From the NCBI GenBank assembly GCA_963971405.1, contig OZ020488.1, positions 3,906,001 to 3,970,000 on the forward strand: a stretch of 64,000 bases of DNA. The letters run 5' to 3'. Positions 34,432-45,107 of this stretch are shown in pieces. The notes below the pieces were generated by a model. That model saw only the letters and a list, made by a program, of their open reading frames with translations. It was not told the origin of the DNA and searched no databases. This DNA is from Psococerastis gibbosa. Its lineage: Eukaryota; Arthropoda; Insecta; Psocodea; Psocidae. Every line of letters starts with the position of its first letter. Position 1 is the first letter of the stretch. Both the position numbers and the translations under genes were made by a program.

Positions 34432-34664
34432 CTATTGTGGCAAGCTAAAAATATTTTTTAACCAATTGTATTGCTTCTGCTGCTTCTGCGTCTTGTATTT
34501 GGACTTGACTGCGGCCCACTCGGCATAAACGTCCTTGTGTTTGAAATTCAGGTGATATTCCGCATGAGAGGTGAATCGGCCTTTGAGCATTTTACCGCAA
34601 TACTTGCATTCTGCGTTTTTCTCGTGCATTATGAAATACTGCCAAATAGGTGAGGTTGTCCTAC
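34432..34664 (-). CDS. mod(mdg4): Alternative last exon, BED finger (array exon 14)
   Basis: Acceptor TGTATTTTCAG ends at 34665; same phase as the FLYWCH exons. RTTSPIWQYFIMHEKN gives the BED aromatic pair W7 and F10, then C19-K-Y-C22, H37-LNFK-H42 and W49. The tail is Lys/Gln-rich (KYKTQKQQKQYNW). It stands alone between two FLYWCH exons, away from the other eight BED exons. BED fingers bind DNA in insulator and chromatin proteins and in transposases (family knowledge). Confidence 0.9.
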
Positions 34665-34930
34665 CTGAAAATACAAATTCTCTCTTAGTTGATGTGGACC
34701 GTCGAAAATCGGCATTAAAAATCTGAACGTTTTTATTATTTTTGCTTTTCTAGCTCAACCTGTATGTCAGACTTAGCATTGGACTTATCCCTGATGACGA
34801 ATGACATTAGGTCCTAAAATCTCATCGAGAAGAACGGGTGACACCAATTACCGTACAGCGAATGTCCCACCTTTCCTACATACGAGTAGAATTCATATAT
34901 TGAATTTTTATATAGAATTCTACCTGTGCA

Positions 34931-35187
34931 TCACTCAGGAGGAGCATGATTATGAGACCCCCGTATTATGATACTCTTGTCGCTGTTGAGTCGTAGAGAA
35001 ACACGACAATTGTGCCGGTTGTGCCCGTTGCAACGCCAGTAGCGCCCTTTAGTTTTCTCTTGTGCATTACTGTCGTAACTTCGACCATACAGATGATACT
35101 TGTAGCCTAAATAACTTATGCTGACTCTGCCTCTCGGTGTTGCTATGACGTTGTAATCCTCGGGCATCACCTGAAGATATAGCGGCA
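34931..35187 (-). CDS. mod(mdg4): Alternative last exon, FLYWCH finger (array exon 13)
   Basis: Acceptor TCTCTTCTTGTAG ends at 35188. PLYLQVMPEDYNVIATPRG leads into YLGYKYHLYGRSYDSN (about 25-40), W50-R-C52, C60 and H78-N-H80, tail APPE. A second AG (ATCTTCAG) 16 nt on would give a different phase, so the upstream acceptor is chosen. This is the only FLYWCH exon between BED exons. Confidence 0.92.
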
Positions 35188-35539
35188 CTACAAGAAGAGA
35201 AAATTAATTGTTACAGCATAGAACTAAGAGAAATCATTGAATTTGCAGATTTTTCTTTTGAAGAGAAAATATAGGCCTACCAAGCCATTATTATGAAGTA
35301 GTAGTATTTATATTAGTCTGTTCTATATTAGGCGTTTGACCCATAGAAAAAGTAGCAAAAATATTTTAACACAGAATTTTTTAAATTCCTCCAATACTTT
35401 GGCAGAAAATCCGGGAGTAAGGGTAATTGGCTGAACTCCTGAATTCTCTAAAGGTGAACGATAATAAAAACGCAATGAGCTCAGTTTGAGACATTTTGAA
35501 CGATGAACCTTTTATGACATGATCGCCTCTAGTGGATTT

Positions 35540-35890
35540 TATCAAGATCAGAGGTGCCTGGAAAGCGAGAGCAGTTGGCAAACGATGGGCTCCTAGCAAA
35601 ACCATCCCCAGCAACTTGCGCAGGGACATCGCTGTGGCAGCGTTCCGAATGACACACAGGACATGACTACCTCCAGAGCCACCTCCACAGAATAAGTATC
35701 GCTGAGTCATCCGAATGCCCCCTCTGCTTCCAAAGGGAGGGTAATGCCGATCACCTATTCAGCTGCACTGGTATTGAGGTAGAAAACCTAACTACGACAC
35801 AGGAGTGAATGACCCAGCTCTACTATGCGGCACGGCGTCAACTGGCCCACCAGTCAAGGACGGCCGTTGGCAGAAGAAGAAGAAGAAGAA
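35540..35890 (+). pseudogene. LINE 3' end with zinc-knuckle-like tail
   Basis: RGAWKARAVGKRWAPSKTIP and LRRDIAVAAFRMTH, then after a frameshift RISIAESSECPLCFQREGNA DHLFSCTGIE, a C-x2-C-x7-H-x4-C knuckle of the kind seen at LINE ORF2 ends. A GAA microsatellite closes it near 35890. It differs from the GRPR-type tails elsewhere in the window, so it is a second LINE group. Antisense to the exons. Confidence 0.65.
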
Positions 35891-36001
35891 GAACATAACT
35901 ATCTCCAACCTCTTTGTGTAGGTATTGTTGTTTGTGTTTCTGTAGCGTGACTCCGGTCTCTTTTAATAAAAATTGGCTAGTAATAATTGACAAAATTGTG
36001 T

Positions 36002-36007
36002 TTTATT
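36002..36007 (-). terminator. AATAAA signal after the exon at 36044
   Basis: Plus-strand TTTATT lies 37 nt beyond the stop of the BED exon, in range for a poly(A) signal. Confidence 0.4.
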
Positions 36008-36043
36008 TATAATTTTATATAGTAGGCTACCCAAACAACTAAT

Positions 36044-36240
36044 TCATTGTGCATCTTCTCTCTTCTTCATCTTTTTCCACCGCAGGTCTGTCCATTCTTT
36101 ATGTACGGTTTTGTGAAAACGCAGTAAATGCCGTCCAAGGTTTCCAGTTTTGTTACTTTTAAGGGACGTTCCGCACGCTAGACATTCCGCACATCCGAAA
36201 CTAAGCCGGAAAAACTGCCAAATATCGGATCTTGTTTTAT
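36044..36240 (-). CDS. mod(mdg4): Alternative last exon, BED finger (array exon 12)
   Basis: Acceptor CTCTTTGTAG ends at 36241. KTRSDIWQFFRLSFGCAEC has W7 and F10, then C19-L-A-C22, H37-LLRF-H42 and W49. The SNKTGNLGRHLLRFHKTVHK form (N-L-G/A-R-H) sets it apart from the AExHL type and pairs it with the exon at 38150. The tail is short and basic (KKMKKREDAQ). Confidence 0.9.
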
Positions 36241-36748
36241 CTACAAAGAGAAACAAAAACAATCTGTTGGTATGGAGCTGGGGATGCAGAGGGAGACGGA
36301 CAGGTTCTGGACCTGCTCCCTAAGATCGGCGTATATCTATCCTGGAGGGTGCAAAGCGCAAAATACGATAGACCTTGGCACTGGTTGTTGAAGAAAGCCA
36401 ATAATAAAAGTAGATACATCTTAGAAGGTTAATAATAATAATACTAATAATAATGTGACGAATCAGTAGAATCCGGGATGATATTTATATATTACTAGTA
36501 TTTAGTTCCCCCCCCCCCTATAACGAGAAAAATATTCTAAAAGACTTAAAAATTTCTTATACTACTCCAATTCTTAAAATGGAGTCTATTTAATTTGTGG
36601 AAGACCATCTCCTACATATTTCTCTAGGCTTATTATTTCATTTTTGGTGTTTTAGTTTTTCCATGCATTTAAAAATTCGGTAAATTTCTGTCCCTACCTG
36701 TTTAACGAGAAAATCATAGTACAAAAACTAAAAAAAAATGTATAAAAA

Positions 36749-36958
36749 GGACATGTAGAGTAGTGGTGCGGACTCTGACTTTCACCCGAAAGGTTGTTAG
36801 TTCGAGTCCACACTTACTACTTACTTACATCTTCTGGCCATGCTTCGGAGGGCATGTAAAGCAGGCAGCCCCGTTGAGTATAAGAGTCTTATAGCTCAAA
36901 CTCCACAGGTCGGCTTATTAATGTAACAAAAAGCCATTATTTATTTATTTATTTATTT
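36749..36958 (+). repeat. tRNA-derived SINE, family S2, copy 1
   Basis: Head GTAGAGTAGTGGTGCGG (A-box-like) and TTGTTAGTTCGAGTCC (B-box). Body GGCCATGCTTCGGAGGGCAT GTAAAGCAGGC. Tail (ATTT)n. A second full copy lies at 60.65-60.85 kb and a bare tail at 62.45-62.50 kb. Confidence 0.75.
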
Positions 36959-37095
36959 AATAGAATAGTCAATAGAATGAAATAGAATATTTATTTGCAA
37001 AAACATACACTAATTAAATACATATAGTAATCCCTACCCGACCCTAAGTTCCTCAGTAAGACCTGTGTTGTTGGGATACGAATCAAATATACAAT
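36959..37095 (-). repeat. 3' end fragment of a LINE
   Basis: GAATATTTATTTGCAAAAA, CCCTAAGTTCCTCAGTAAGA and TGTGTTGTTGGGATACGAAT match the 3' end of the LINE at 59.59-60.47 kb in the same orientation. Confidence 0.6.
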
Positions 37096-37604
37096 AAAAT
37101 ATCAAAACATAAACTATTTAATTTAATTTAATTCATAAAATTCACGGTAAAAACTTGCAAAGACTAAATATTTAGTAACCTCCTGAAATATATATAAATT
37201 TTAAAATACACCATTTATATATTTTACAATGTATAATATTACTGTATATATATAGTTTATAAACTATATTTAGCCTATGAAACAAAATGATACAAAAGGG
37301 AGAGACAGACGACGTATATCAGAAGTAGGACTTACTTATCGATTTTTATGGATTAACGATAGTTCACAAGACAAAATCTATTGTGCTTTATCACAGTGTA
37401 ATGATGTATATATTTTAGGAGGTGTTTAAAATGCATTTTTGTCAGTATAAAAACTGAGAAATTAATTAATTAGCCCTCATCCCATGTTAAAAAAAAAAAT
37501 GGGAACCTACATATTGCAGTATTATGCGATATATACAGTATATTGTACAACACTGACATTTAACTAACTATATGGTTGAAGCGGTAACCTCCTCGTTATA
37601 ACTG

Positions 37605-37850
37605 ACATTAGAGGATATAAAAAACCTGGACTTGGCGGGATTCGAACCCACGATCTACGCCTAACCAGGGCATCGTCTTAACCGCTGGACCACAAGCCCC
37701 GACAAGTGCAATTTTCCCTTTATATCCTCTACTTATATGCTCTTATTGACAATTTATATTCGTATTTCTAGACAGGTTAGCACAGCTACTATCTAACCGA
37801 ATCGTGGGTTCGAATCCCGCCAATTCCAGTTTTTTCTATAATCTCTAACT
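37605..37850. repeat. Foldback with tRNA-like arms, copy 1
   Basis: The minus strand reads TGTGGTCCAGCGGTTAAGAC G (A-box) and GTGGGTTCGAATCCCGCCAA G (B-box), like a tRNA 5' and 3' half with a 26-nt middle. On the plus strand 37.80-37.83 kb repeats CGTGGGTTCGAATCCCGCCA A. The stem pairing of the ends is poor, so it is a SINE or tRNA pseudogene, not a working tRNA. A related pair is at 58.14-58.53 kb. Confidence 0.6.
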
Positions 37851-38149
37851 GCGGTTAGTATTGGGAAGGTTCCCCTTAAGAAATACAGTATATTTAAAAT
37901 CCATATACAGAGCGAGAGTGGAGGACAGAAGTAGGCAGACCACTGAACCGATGGAGCGACGAGGTGGAATGCAACCTGCGAAAGATGTCAGTGGCGGCTT
38001 GGTCGAGGTAGAGATAGGTTCAGGAAGCATAGCGAAGTTGGTGCGAGAGACTAAAACTCATGCCGAGCTGCAGCGCCGAGGAAGATGTATTTGTATTATG
38101 TAATATGCATTATTATTATATTATATATATTTGTATTTTATATGTATTT

Positions 38150-38340
38150 TCATAACCAACAATTCCTCCTCCGTCTCTTGGCTGTCCATTCCTCATGGAC
38201 CTTTTGGTGAAATCTACGCAAATGCCTCGCGAGGTTGCTGGTATTTCTTCTACCCCTGAAGAGTCCACCGCATATTTTACAGGCTGCATCCTCTCCTCTT
38301 ACTTGAAAATATTTCCAAATTTCGGATCTCGGCGGTTTTT
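38150..38340 (-). CDS. mod(mdg4): Alternative last exon, BED finger, shortest lead and tail (array exon 11)
   Basis: Acceptor ATTCTTTCTAG ends at 38341. KPPRSEIWKYFQVRGEDAAC has W8 and F11, then C20-K-I-C23, H39-LRRF-H44 and W51. RGRRNTSNLARHLRRFHQK matches the exon at 36044 in type. It ends after only a basic tail (AKRRRRNCWL). At 62 codons it is easy to miss. In Drosophila-like nomenclature it would be one more variant C-terminus. Confidence 0.88.
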
Positions 38341-38429
38341 CTAGAAAGAATAATAAAACACGTTATTCTCTGATTGGGTCCCTAATATTAAGTTAGTTTG
38401 GCACAAAAATACACAAAAAAAGCCAAAAA

Positions 38430-38895
38430 AGCTGTAAGGACGCATCTATTAGTAAGTTGTTCGCCCGTGTGTGCTGTATGGGTCTGAGTGCTGAGCTTTA
38501 CGAAAGTGTGATGAAAATATGATTCATGCAGCAGAAATGTGAATGCTAAGAAGATCCTGCGGTGTAACGCTGACAGACCAACGTAGAAACGAAGGTGTAA
38601 GGCACGAGATGAGAACCCGTGACGTACAAGAGAAACTAAGAGAAAAGAGGCTGAACTGGTAGGGACACGTACTACGTAGAGACGAAAACCACCTTATGGT
38701 CAAAAGAGTAATGAACCGAGAGATACAAGGAAGAAGACCCTTAGGGAGGCCAAAAGTTACACTGTGAAGAACGATCGCCAGAATAAGAGAAGTTTGGGGC
38801 TCTCCACCGAGGACGCACAGGACTGTGTGGAAATGCTGCTGTCGTGCCGCTGACCCTAGCTCCATTAGGATAAGGCGCGGTAAAAGTAAGTAAGT
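38430..38895 (+). pseudogene. LINE reverse-transcriptase tail
   Basis: KCECXKILRCNADRPT-like text starting at about 38535, then MRTRDVQEKLREKRLNW followed by a stop, GTYYVETKTTL and GRPKVTL with a following stop. It is a close, more decayed relative of the copy at 18.35-18.72 kb. The 158-codon minus frame across it is its antisense. It ends in GTAAGTAAGTA repeats. Confidence 0.7.
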
Positions 38896-39350
38896 ACTGA
38901 CGTCCAATACGCGCTGAAACATGGTTTTGGCCCCTTTCACAGCAAGCGGGAGTGGGTCAAATATAAAATAATCTTTTCTTTCTGTGTTTACATTGGGCAC
39001 AAGCTTTCCTCCTTATTTTAAGCCCTGTGGAACATACCGCGTATCTTAGGAAAGAGATTAAGTTCTGCATAAATAAACAAACTACAAGTTTTTCTTATGT
39101 ATATTTTATGTTTGACCCACTCCCGCACCCGCATGTTATAAGTGGCTTGAGTCATTGATAGAAGCGAAGACACCCTGAGGGCCATATAGACCAATAGATT
39201 TTGCTACAGTGTTTGTTTACAATACTGAACCAACCCAGCGGAGTTACGACTACATAACTTTCACTAACGCTAAATTAGGCCGCTTGCCATAGGCCACTCA
39301 CTACATGCCCTCCAAAGCGGGGTCTGCAAATGTACCAAGTTTAGGACCCA

Positions 39351-39742
39351 TTAAGAGTGTACAGCCCGTAGGAAATCGGCAACCCGAAATGTATTCCTTT
39401 TTATTTTTTATTTAATTAACTAAGCATGTTATTAAAGATTTGGCTCATCAAAGTTGTAGAAGACTACTTCATGCATCATATTATAAGATATTTTTAATTT
39501 TCGAAATTGTAGTATTTTTATAAACATGCAGATATTTTATAAACAATAAATTTTCACGTAAAAGCGATTTTATAAAAAAACTACAATTTCGAAAACTAAA
39601 AATACCTTATTATATGATGCATGAAGTAGTCTTCTACAACTTTGATGAGCCAAATCTTTAATAACATGATTAGTTAAATAAATAAAAAATAAAAAGGAAT
39701 ACATTTCGGGTTGCCAATTTCCTACGGGCTGTACACTCTTAA
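39351..39742. mobile_element. MITE with arms of about 150 nt
   Basis: TTAAGAGTGTACAGCCCGTA GGAAATCGGCAACCCG on the left is inverted on the right (CGGGTTGCCAATTTCCTACG GGCTGTACACTCTTAA). Inner arms contain GATTTGGCTCATCAAAGTTG. TTAA at both ends would fit a TTAA or TWA target; this is inference. Confidence 0.75.
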
Positions 39743-40945
39743 CGCCTAAAATTTTTTATTACTTGCTAGGCCCATATTCAATAGGCTCCCATATAAATTC
39801 TTCAAACCATACAGGTTTACATACAAATTTATTTCGAGGGGGGGGGGGGGGTCCGGACCCCATGGACTACCTCCCTGGGCACAGCCATGTCGCCATCTGG
39901 ATATCAGTCTTGACTTAAATAATTTTAGGCTTTCGAAGTATGCACTATTGGCAGCTATTATTCTTCTATCTATACCTGCGATAATTTTGTAGGTTCGTCT
40001 GTAGGTCATCCCTTCTACAGGTTGTTCTCTTTTCCCCTCCTCCCTAAAGCAAGAAGGAATTATACGAGCGAATAAAGCAAACAAGAAAATATATTTAGTA
40101 CGAAATATAATTTTTCCCTGAAAATTTACAATATCCAGTACATTCCAACCAGATAAGGTACAATAAAAAACAAATAACTTAATTGCTTTGTTAGCTAACT
40201 TAACATAACTCAGTTACTAATCAACGTAACTTAACGTTTTTTTTTCAACATTTTATTATGCCATTCATTCATTCGTTATTTCCTAATAGTAGCACAATTG
40301 GTGGCTGTCCCCCCTTTCCCACAGCCCCCGTATGCCCAGATCTTCTATGGTACATTAAGATCTAGGATTAAAATTGAGATCATTGTAAGATGGCCAGGTC
40401 AGAGGTAAGCATTTAGCTTCAAAAACAATTAACAGTGAGAAAGTCGGGTAATTAAATGTGGCTCTTTACTGCTTAATGCATACCTGGGACATGGTCATCT
40501 TACTGCTCACGGGACAGTCGAGCTTTTCAACAAAGGTAATTTTATAAGAAGACCATGCCATAGGCAACCACTAAGCACACTGTAGCGAATTCAATTTACG
40601 GGCCAAGTACGGGGGATTTCAGGTTCGTAAGTTGGGGTTACTGTCAACTTATTGGTTATCCGAGATGTCGTCATGTTATAATTCTTAATCATCCTGTCAC
40701 CGAGTGCCCAACCCAAGATTTTTAAATGAGATAATATCGCTTGGAATGTTATTTAAGTGAAGGAAAGACTCTAATCTCTAAATCATTTTTCTGTAATGGC
40801 AGGCTTCATTTCGCGTTTACGTCATTAATAATAATAATAATTGTGTATTGACCAGAAATTTGACAACTACAGTCTACATTTAAGATAAAATAAATAAATT
40901 TCCGACAATCCATCATTGACGGCGACGAACGTAAGCCCATTTAGC

Positions 40946-41670
40946 AGGGGAGCCCGCGATGCTAAATGGGGATTTACTCGAGCGTCATGGAGACCTATTG
41001 GGTTGCAAAGCTTAGATGATAAAAAGAAAAAAATGCTATATACTATATAATATATAATATATGACCTCTTCAGCGGTGGAGTAAGGGCTCTACATTTTCA
41101 AAAATGTAAAAAAAAACTGTTGCGTGGACATACTTGGGCGCGTCAGATATTGATTTATATATGGTTCATCTATATGTCCTAGACGTGCTGTATAAAAATC
41201 TGACGATTATCTAGAGGGATCTGCCTAATCTGGCAATTAAAAAAAAAAAAATTTCTTCGATTTTTTAAAATCATTAAACTTAATTATTTGAAAAGCTCAG
41301 GAATTATTAAATATAATATTGTATTACATTCATATTAACAATTTTAAATAGTAAACATTTATAAACTTTAATTCTCATAACTTTTATTAATAATAAATTA
41401 AAAATAACAAAATTAGCCAAAACGTTGGAAATACCCTGTAAATAATATCATGGCGTCATGGCAACAGAACTCAAAGTGGGGACGCAGTGAGAAATATATT
41501 TCTATATATAGGCATCATGCAGCTGCACAACTTTAAAGTCCTCCCGTTTCTTTAGGTCACACTCAAATGGTCAGATTAGTGAAATATACACTACTTAGCA
41601 TGTATTGAACTTACCATACCTTAATCTGACGCGCTCGAGTAAATCCCGAAATCCCCGCTTGGGCTCCCCT
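40946..41670. mobile_element. Foldback element of about 725 bp
   Basis: The left end AGGGGAGCCCGCGATGCTAA ... GGATTTACTCGAGCG and right end CGCTCGAGTAAATCCCGAAA TCCCCGCTTGGGCTCCCCT are inverted. No transposase and no clear target duplication. Confidence 0.6.
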
Positions 41671-42057
41671 AATAATAGCCCATTAAACCTGGTACGTACA
41701 GTGTTATAAAACTGAGTTGAGTCATGCGTCACAATATTGAGAAATCACGGTAATTTGACTGAGGTATACTGTGCTAGTGTTAGGCGATCAACAGTCATTG
41801 TATAAATGATAGTATATGCGAAAGCTCGCATCTCATATACCAGTATATAATTGTAAGATGACTGTTATTCTCCTAACAATTGCCCAGTATGCCTCAACTC
41901 AGCGTAGTTTACCTACAATACCTTTCTGAATGAGCCGTATGCCGTAAATTGTGGCTGTTACACTGCGTAATGTTTACCAAGGACATGTCATCTTACTTTC
42001 TCCAGATTACTACAATCTCGTATACATAGATAATATCTCGTCGAATATTATTTAAGA

Positions 42058-42263
42058 GCAGTAATGACAGTTCTAAATATTTTCTCCAATATGACAAATT
42101 TCAAGATTTGAGCGCAGGAATGACTGTTCTAAATATTTTCTCCAATATGACAAATTTCAAGATTTAAGAGCAGGCTATTCTAAATATTTTCTCCAATATG
42201 ACAAATTTCAAGATTTGAGAGCAGGAATGACTGTTCTAAATAGTTTCTCCAATATGACAAATT
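42058..42263 (-). repeat. Tandem array of an exon tail, unit about 57 bp
   Basis: TTCTAAATATTTTCTCCAAT ATGACAAATTTCAAGATTTG recurs four times from 42.07 to 42.28 kb (one unit shorter). The last unit runs into the stop and final codons of the BED exon at 42264 (VMLEKKFRRVLPSFKS). The units are thus copies of that exon's C-terminal coding end, placed 3' of it. Units would read (F)VILEKLFRTVIPALKS-like. Confidence 0.85.
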
Positions 42264-42478
42264 TCAAGATTTGAAAGACGGAAGGACTCTTCTAAATTTT
42301 TTCTCCAACATGACAGACTTCAAGACAGTCCATTGTGCGTATACGTCCTTGTGCCTGGACCGTAAATGTCTTTCTGCATGAGCCGTGTGTCGTCCCTTGA
42401 GGCGCAGCCCGCACTGTTTACATCCTACATCTTTGCCGTCACCGACGAAGTATTGCCAAATTTTAGATGCATTTTTAC
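42264..42478 (-). CDS. mod(mdg4): Alternative last exon, BED finger (array exon 10)
   Basis: Acceptor TTTTGACTTCAG ends at 42479. KNASKIWQYFVGDGKDVGC has W7 and F10, then C19-K-Q-C22, H37-LRSR-H42 and W49, the AERHL type. The C-terminal 16 residues (VMLEKKFRRVLPSFKS) are the part amplified in the 57-bp array downstream, so the present stop may lie within a former repeat unit. Confidence 0.92.
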
Positions 42479-42596
42479 CTGAAGTCAAAATTCAATAAAT
42501 TATTACTTTAATTTCAATTAGTATACATCGTAAATAAGTAAAATTATTTTGTTCCCATGGGGTTAAATTCGCCTCCCCGAACATAATATTAGAACA

Positions 42597-42816
42597 AAAA
42601 GGGCGTCGAATCCAATGGCTGGGTCATGTGCAGCGAATGCAGTGGCGAGGACGCCGAAGCTGGTTTTGGAAGACACCTTCAACCACAAGGCTCAGATGAA
42701 GTACTAGAAGATGTGCACGCCACCGGCACCGGGGACTGGAAGCGGCGGAAATTAGTCCGAGATGGTGTAGTGGCAGCAGCCAAAAGTCCCCCCGGGCTGG
42801 ATGCTTCTAGCTAAGT
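42597..42816 (+). pseudogene. LINE reverse-transcriptase tail
   Basis: KGRRIQWLGHVQRMQWRGR, a frame break, then TGDWKRRKLVRDGVVAAAKS PPGLDASS to a stop at 42814. Same group as the 28.1 kb tail. Antisense to the exons. Confidence 0.65.
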
Positions 42817-43554
42817 CAAGACAGCCACATGGGGTGATAACCACCCCCTTTCCGTGATGAACACCCTTCTGAGAAAACCGAGGGCACTGAAAGAAGGTTA
42901 CAGTACACAAATTTCTATCATATGGGATATTAATTTGTTGGGGTGCCACGCAATATTTCCTTATTACTTTTAACAGGGTGGAAAGTTATTTAACTATTTT
43001 TTTTTAGCCTGCAATTAAAACTATAAAAATTATAATGCCAGATACTATGTTAGGCTATACTGTGCGCCAATCCCCCACAGAGCTTAGAAAGAAGGAAAGA
43101 ATGAAAAATTGTCTTTATTTCCATTTCCGACAAAATTTGGTCTTTTCAACCCACCCCATACTTTTCTTCCACTAAAATAAGATAACATACCAACATTGAA
43201 TCCACTCTATAGGTCGGTAAAGTATCGACATTCAACGTTAAAAAACCGATAAAAATTCTTAAAGGGTGTACTCTAACCATTACTGGCATATAGTCCCCCT
43301 AAACAATGTAGTAATGTAGTTTTTTTTTCGTGTCCGGGGAATGGAATAGAATAGTAATGTAGTAAACAATGTCAGTAACCGATTCAGAGCCCTAACAATA
43401 GACATAACATCACTATACTGGAAGGCGCGGCACCAGATGGCAATAACGCCAAGAGTAGGCGTTTGATAAAGTAAAGTGAGTACAATGCTACAGCTCAATA
43501 GGATTTTCACAACAATACAGGTACAATGAATAATTATATGTAATGAAATACAGT

Positions 43555-43745
43555 GAATTAATCATCTACTTCTTTCATTTTGTGAAATTTGGTGAAACAC
43601 AACCTGCTCTTTGTAACGCAAAGCTGAACATTGCACTTTCTGCAATAAAAGAAAGTGAGAAATTCGCAGCCTGGGTTTTTTTGCAGCGCGTAGGCTAATT
43701 CCCCCAGTCGTGGTAGGAAAAATAGCCAAATGCAGAGAGCTGTAC
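43555..43745 (-). pseudogene. Possible piggyBac-like transposase C-terminus
   Basis: CRKCNVQLCVTKSRLCFTKF HK followed by MKEVDD and a stop has the C-x2-C...LC...CF-x3-H layout of the Cys-rich C-terminal finger of piggyBac-type transposases. Upstream, TALCIWLFFLPRLGELAYA has no clear match. No DDD catalytic core is visible. It is likely a fragment; family call is by pattern only. Confidence 0.45.
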
Positions 43746-43792
43746 TTCTGGTTCGTCGGCTATTCCACCGGCCAATTTGCTTCACTTGTAAC

Positions 43793-44013
43793 TGCAAAGG
43801 CTTTCACGGCCGGAGTCAAATGAAGAACCAGTTGAATCCGGGCTGATGGGCCGTGGGCGAATTGAAAGTGAACTTCCAAACGTTACAACCTTCGAAGTCT
43901 ACGCAGCGCCACTGAAAATGTCGACCGCAGATGTTGACGAAACGTTTGGAAGTTCACTTTCAATTCGACCACGGCCCATCAGCCTGGATTCTACTGGTTC
44001 TTCATTTGTTTCA
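43793..44013. mobile_element. Foldback element, family B, full palindrome
   Basis: ACTGCAAAGGCTTTCACGGC CGGAGTCAAATGAAGAACC, then GGGCTGATGGGCCGTGG, AATTGAAAGTGAACTTCCAA ACG, a 60-nt loop and the reverse complement to GGTTCTTCATTTG. The loop (GTCGACCGCAGATGTTGACG) matches that of the 2.03 kb copy. Confidence 0.7.
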
Positions 44014-44351
44014 CTTGTGTTTTGAGATGTTTTGTTTGTTTTGTTTTAAGGAGACTATTATATAGATTCTTAACTTATCTATTATAAATTGAGTTATAAT
44101 ATGGTAGAGACTTATTAATGATGTCTGCTACCACGATTAGTGAAGCAAATTAGTAGGTGGAATAGCCGCCTTAGGGGCGAATGTCGATTCGTACGAGCCT
44201 GGAATTATTTTTAAGTACTGGGCCCCCGCTTGTTCGCTGTATTTCTGTTTCAGGGTGACAGTCGATGAGCAACTCCGTCACATTTTCCTTGCCAACCGTT
44301 GCCATTTCCTTTCACATTTCCCCTTACGTATCACCGTTATAGGCCTCACTT

Positions 44352-44758
44352 AGCTAAGGCGGGGATTCCGCTGACCGGCTAGGGCTAAATACAAAAACGG
44401 TGACGTGGTAGCAGACATTCAAGACTTAGGCGGGGTTTCCACCGACCCTCTCATTGCAGAATGCAAATGACATTGACGGAAATGTTTGTTTTCCTCTATG
44501 CCATAGTTAAAATTGATCAATGATCATACAGTAGAATCACAAACAAACAAACTAAAATTAAAAAATGGCGTCATGGGATATGTTAAGTACAAACATTTTA
44601 ATAGATTTCTATAAAAAGAAAAATTCTAATTTCCATCAATGTCATTTGCATTCTGCAATGCGAGGTCGTGGAACCCCGCTTAAGTCTTGAATGTCTGCTA
44701 CCACGTCACCGTTTTTGTATTTAGCACTAGCCGGTCGGTGGAATCGGCGCCTTATCAC
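44352..44758. mobile_element. MITE family H, copy 1
   Basis: Arms: GACCGGCTAGGGCTAAATAC AAAAACGGTGACGTGGTAGC AGACATTCAAGACTTAGGCG G on the left, inverse on the right. The core holds ATGACATTGACGGAAATGTT and AAAATGGCGTCATGGGATAT G. Copies at 52.74 and 61.68 kb. Confidence 0.8.
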
Positions 44759-45107
44759 TAGCCGCTATCTGCGCACAGAGTCAGAGAATCCAACACAAAC
44801 AAGGCACACTATGTTTACATAAGCTATACCTAACATGGACATATAAACATATGGACTCGTAACAGCATACCAGTCGGCAGGATTCCCGTGGCCATTTGCA
44901 ATGTTCCCAAAATGGAAATTTTCTTAAATATTAATGACATCATGTATTTTGCTTTTTATATCAAATGATAACTTAAAAGCATTAAACAGGTAAGTCTTAT
45001 TTAAAATTACAATCTTTCAAAGCGTCAGAAATTATTTTTTAAATTAAATCTACAGCGGGAAAGGCTATGCAAATATTTTTTTTAACATTATTTTTAACAT
45101 TAAAAAG

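Noticed and set aside
37625-37706. Possible tRNA gene on the minus strand
   Set aside because: The A and B boxes are good, but the acceptor stem does not pair and a partial inverted copy lies next to it; it looks like a tRNA-derived repeat.
38524-39000. 158-codon minus-strand open frame, the longest in the window
   Set aside because: It is the antisense of a decayed LINE tail on the plus strand; no domain fits.
39650-39680. GATTTGGCTCATC, resembling the Ile-Trp-Gln start of a BED exon
   Set aside because: It lies in a MITE arm, is present in both inverted arms, and no Cys or His pattern follows.
43690-43745. IWLFF text that could be a BED exon start
   Set aside because: No C-x2-C and H-x4-H at BED spacing follow; the downstream Cys pattern fits a piggyBac-type C-terminus better.
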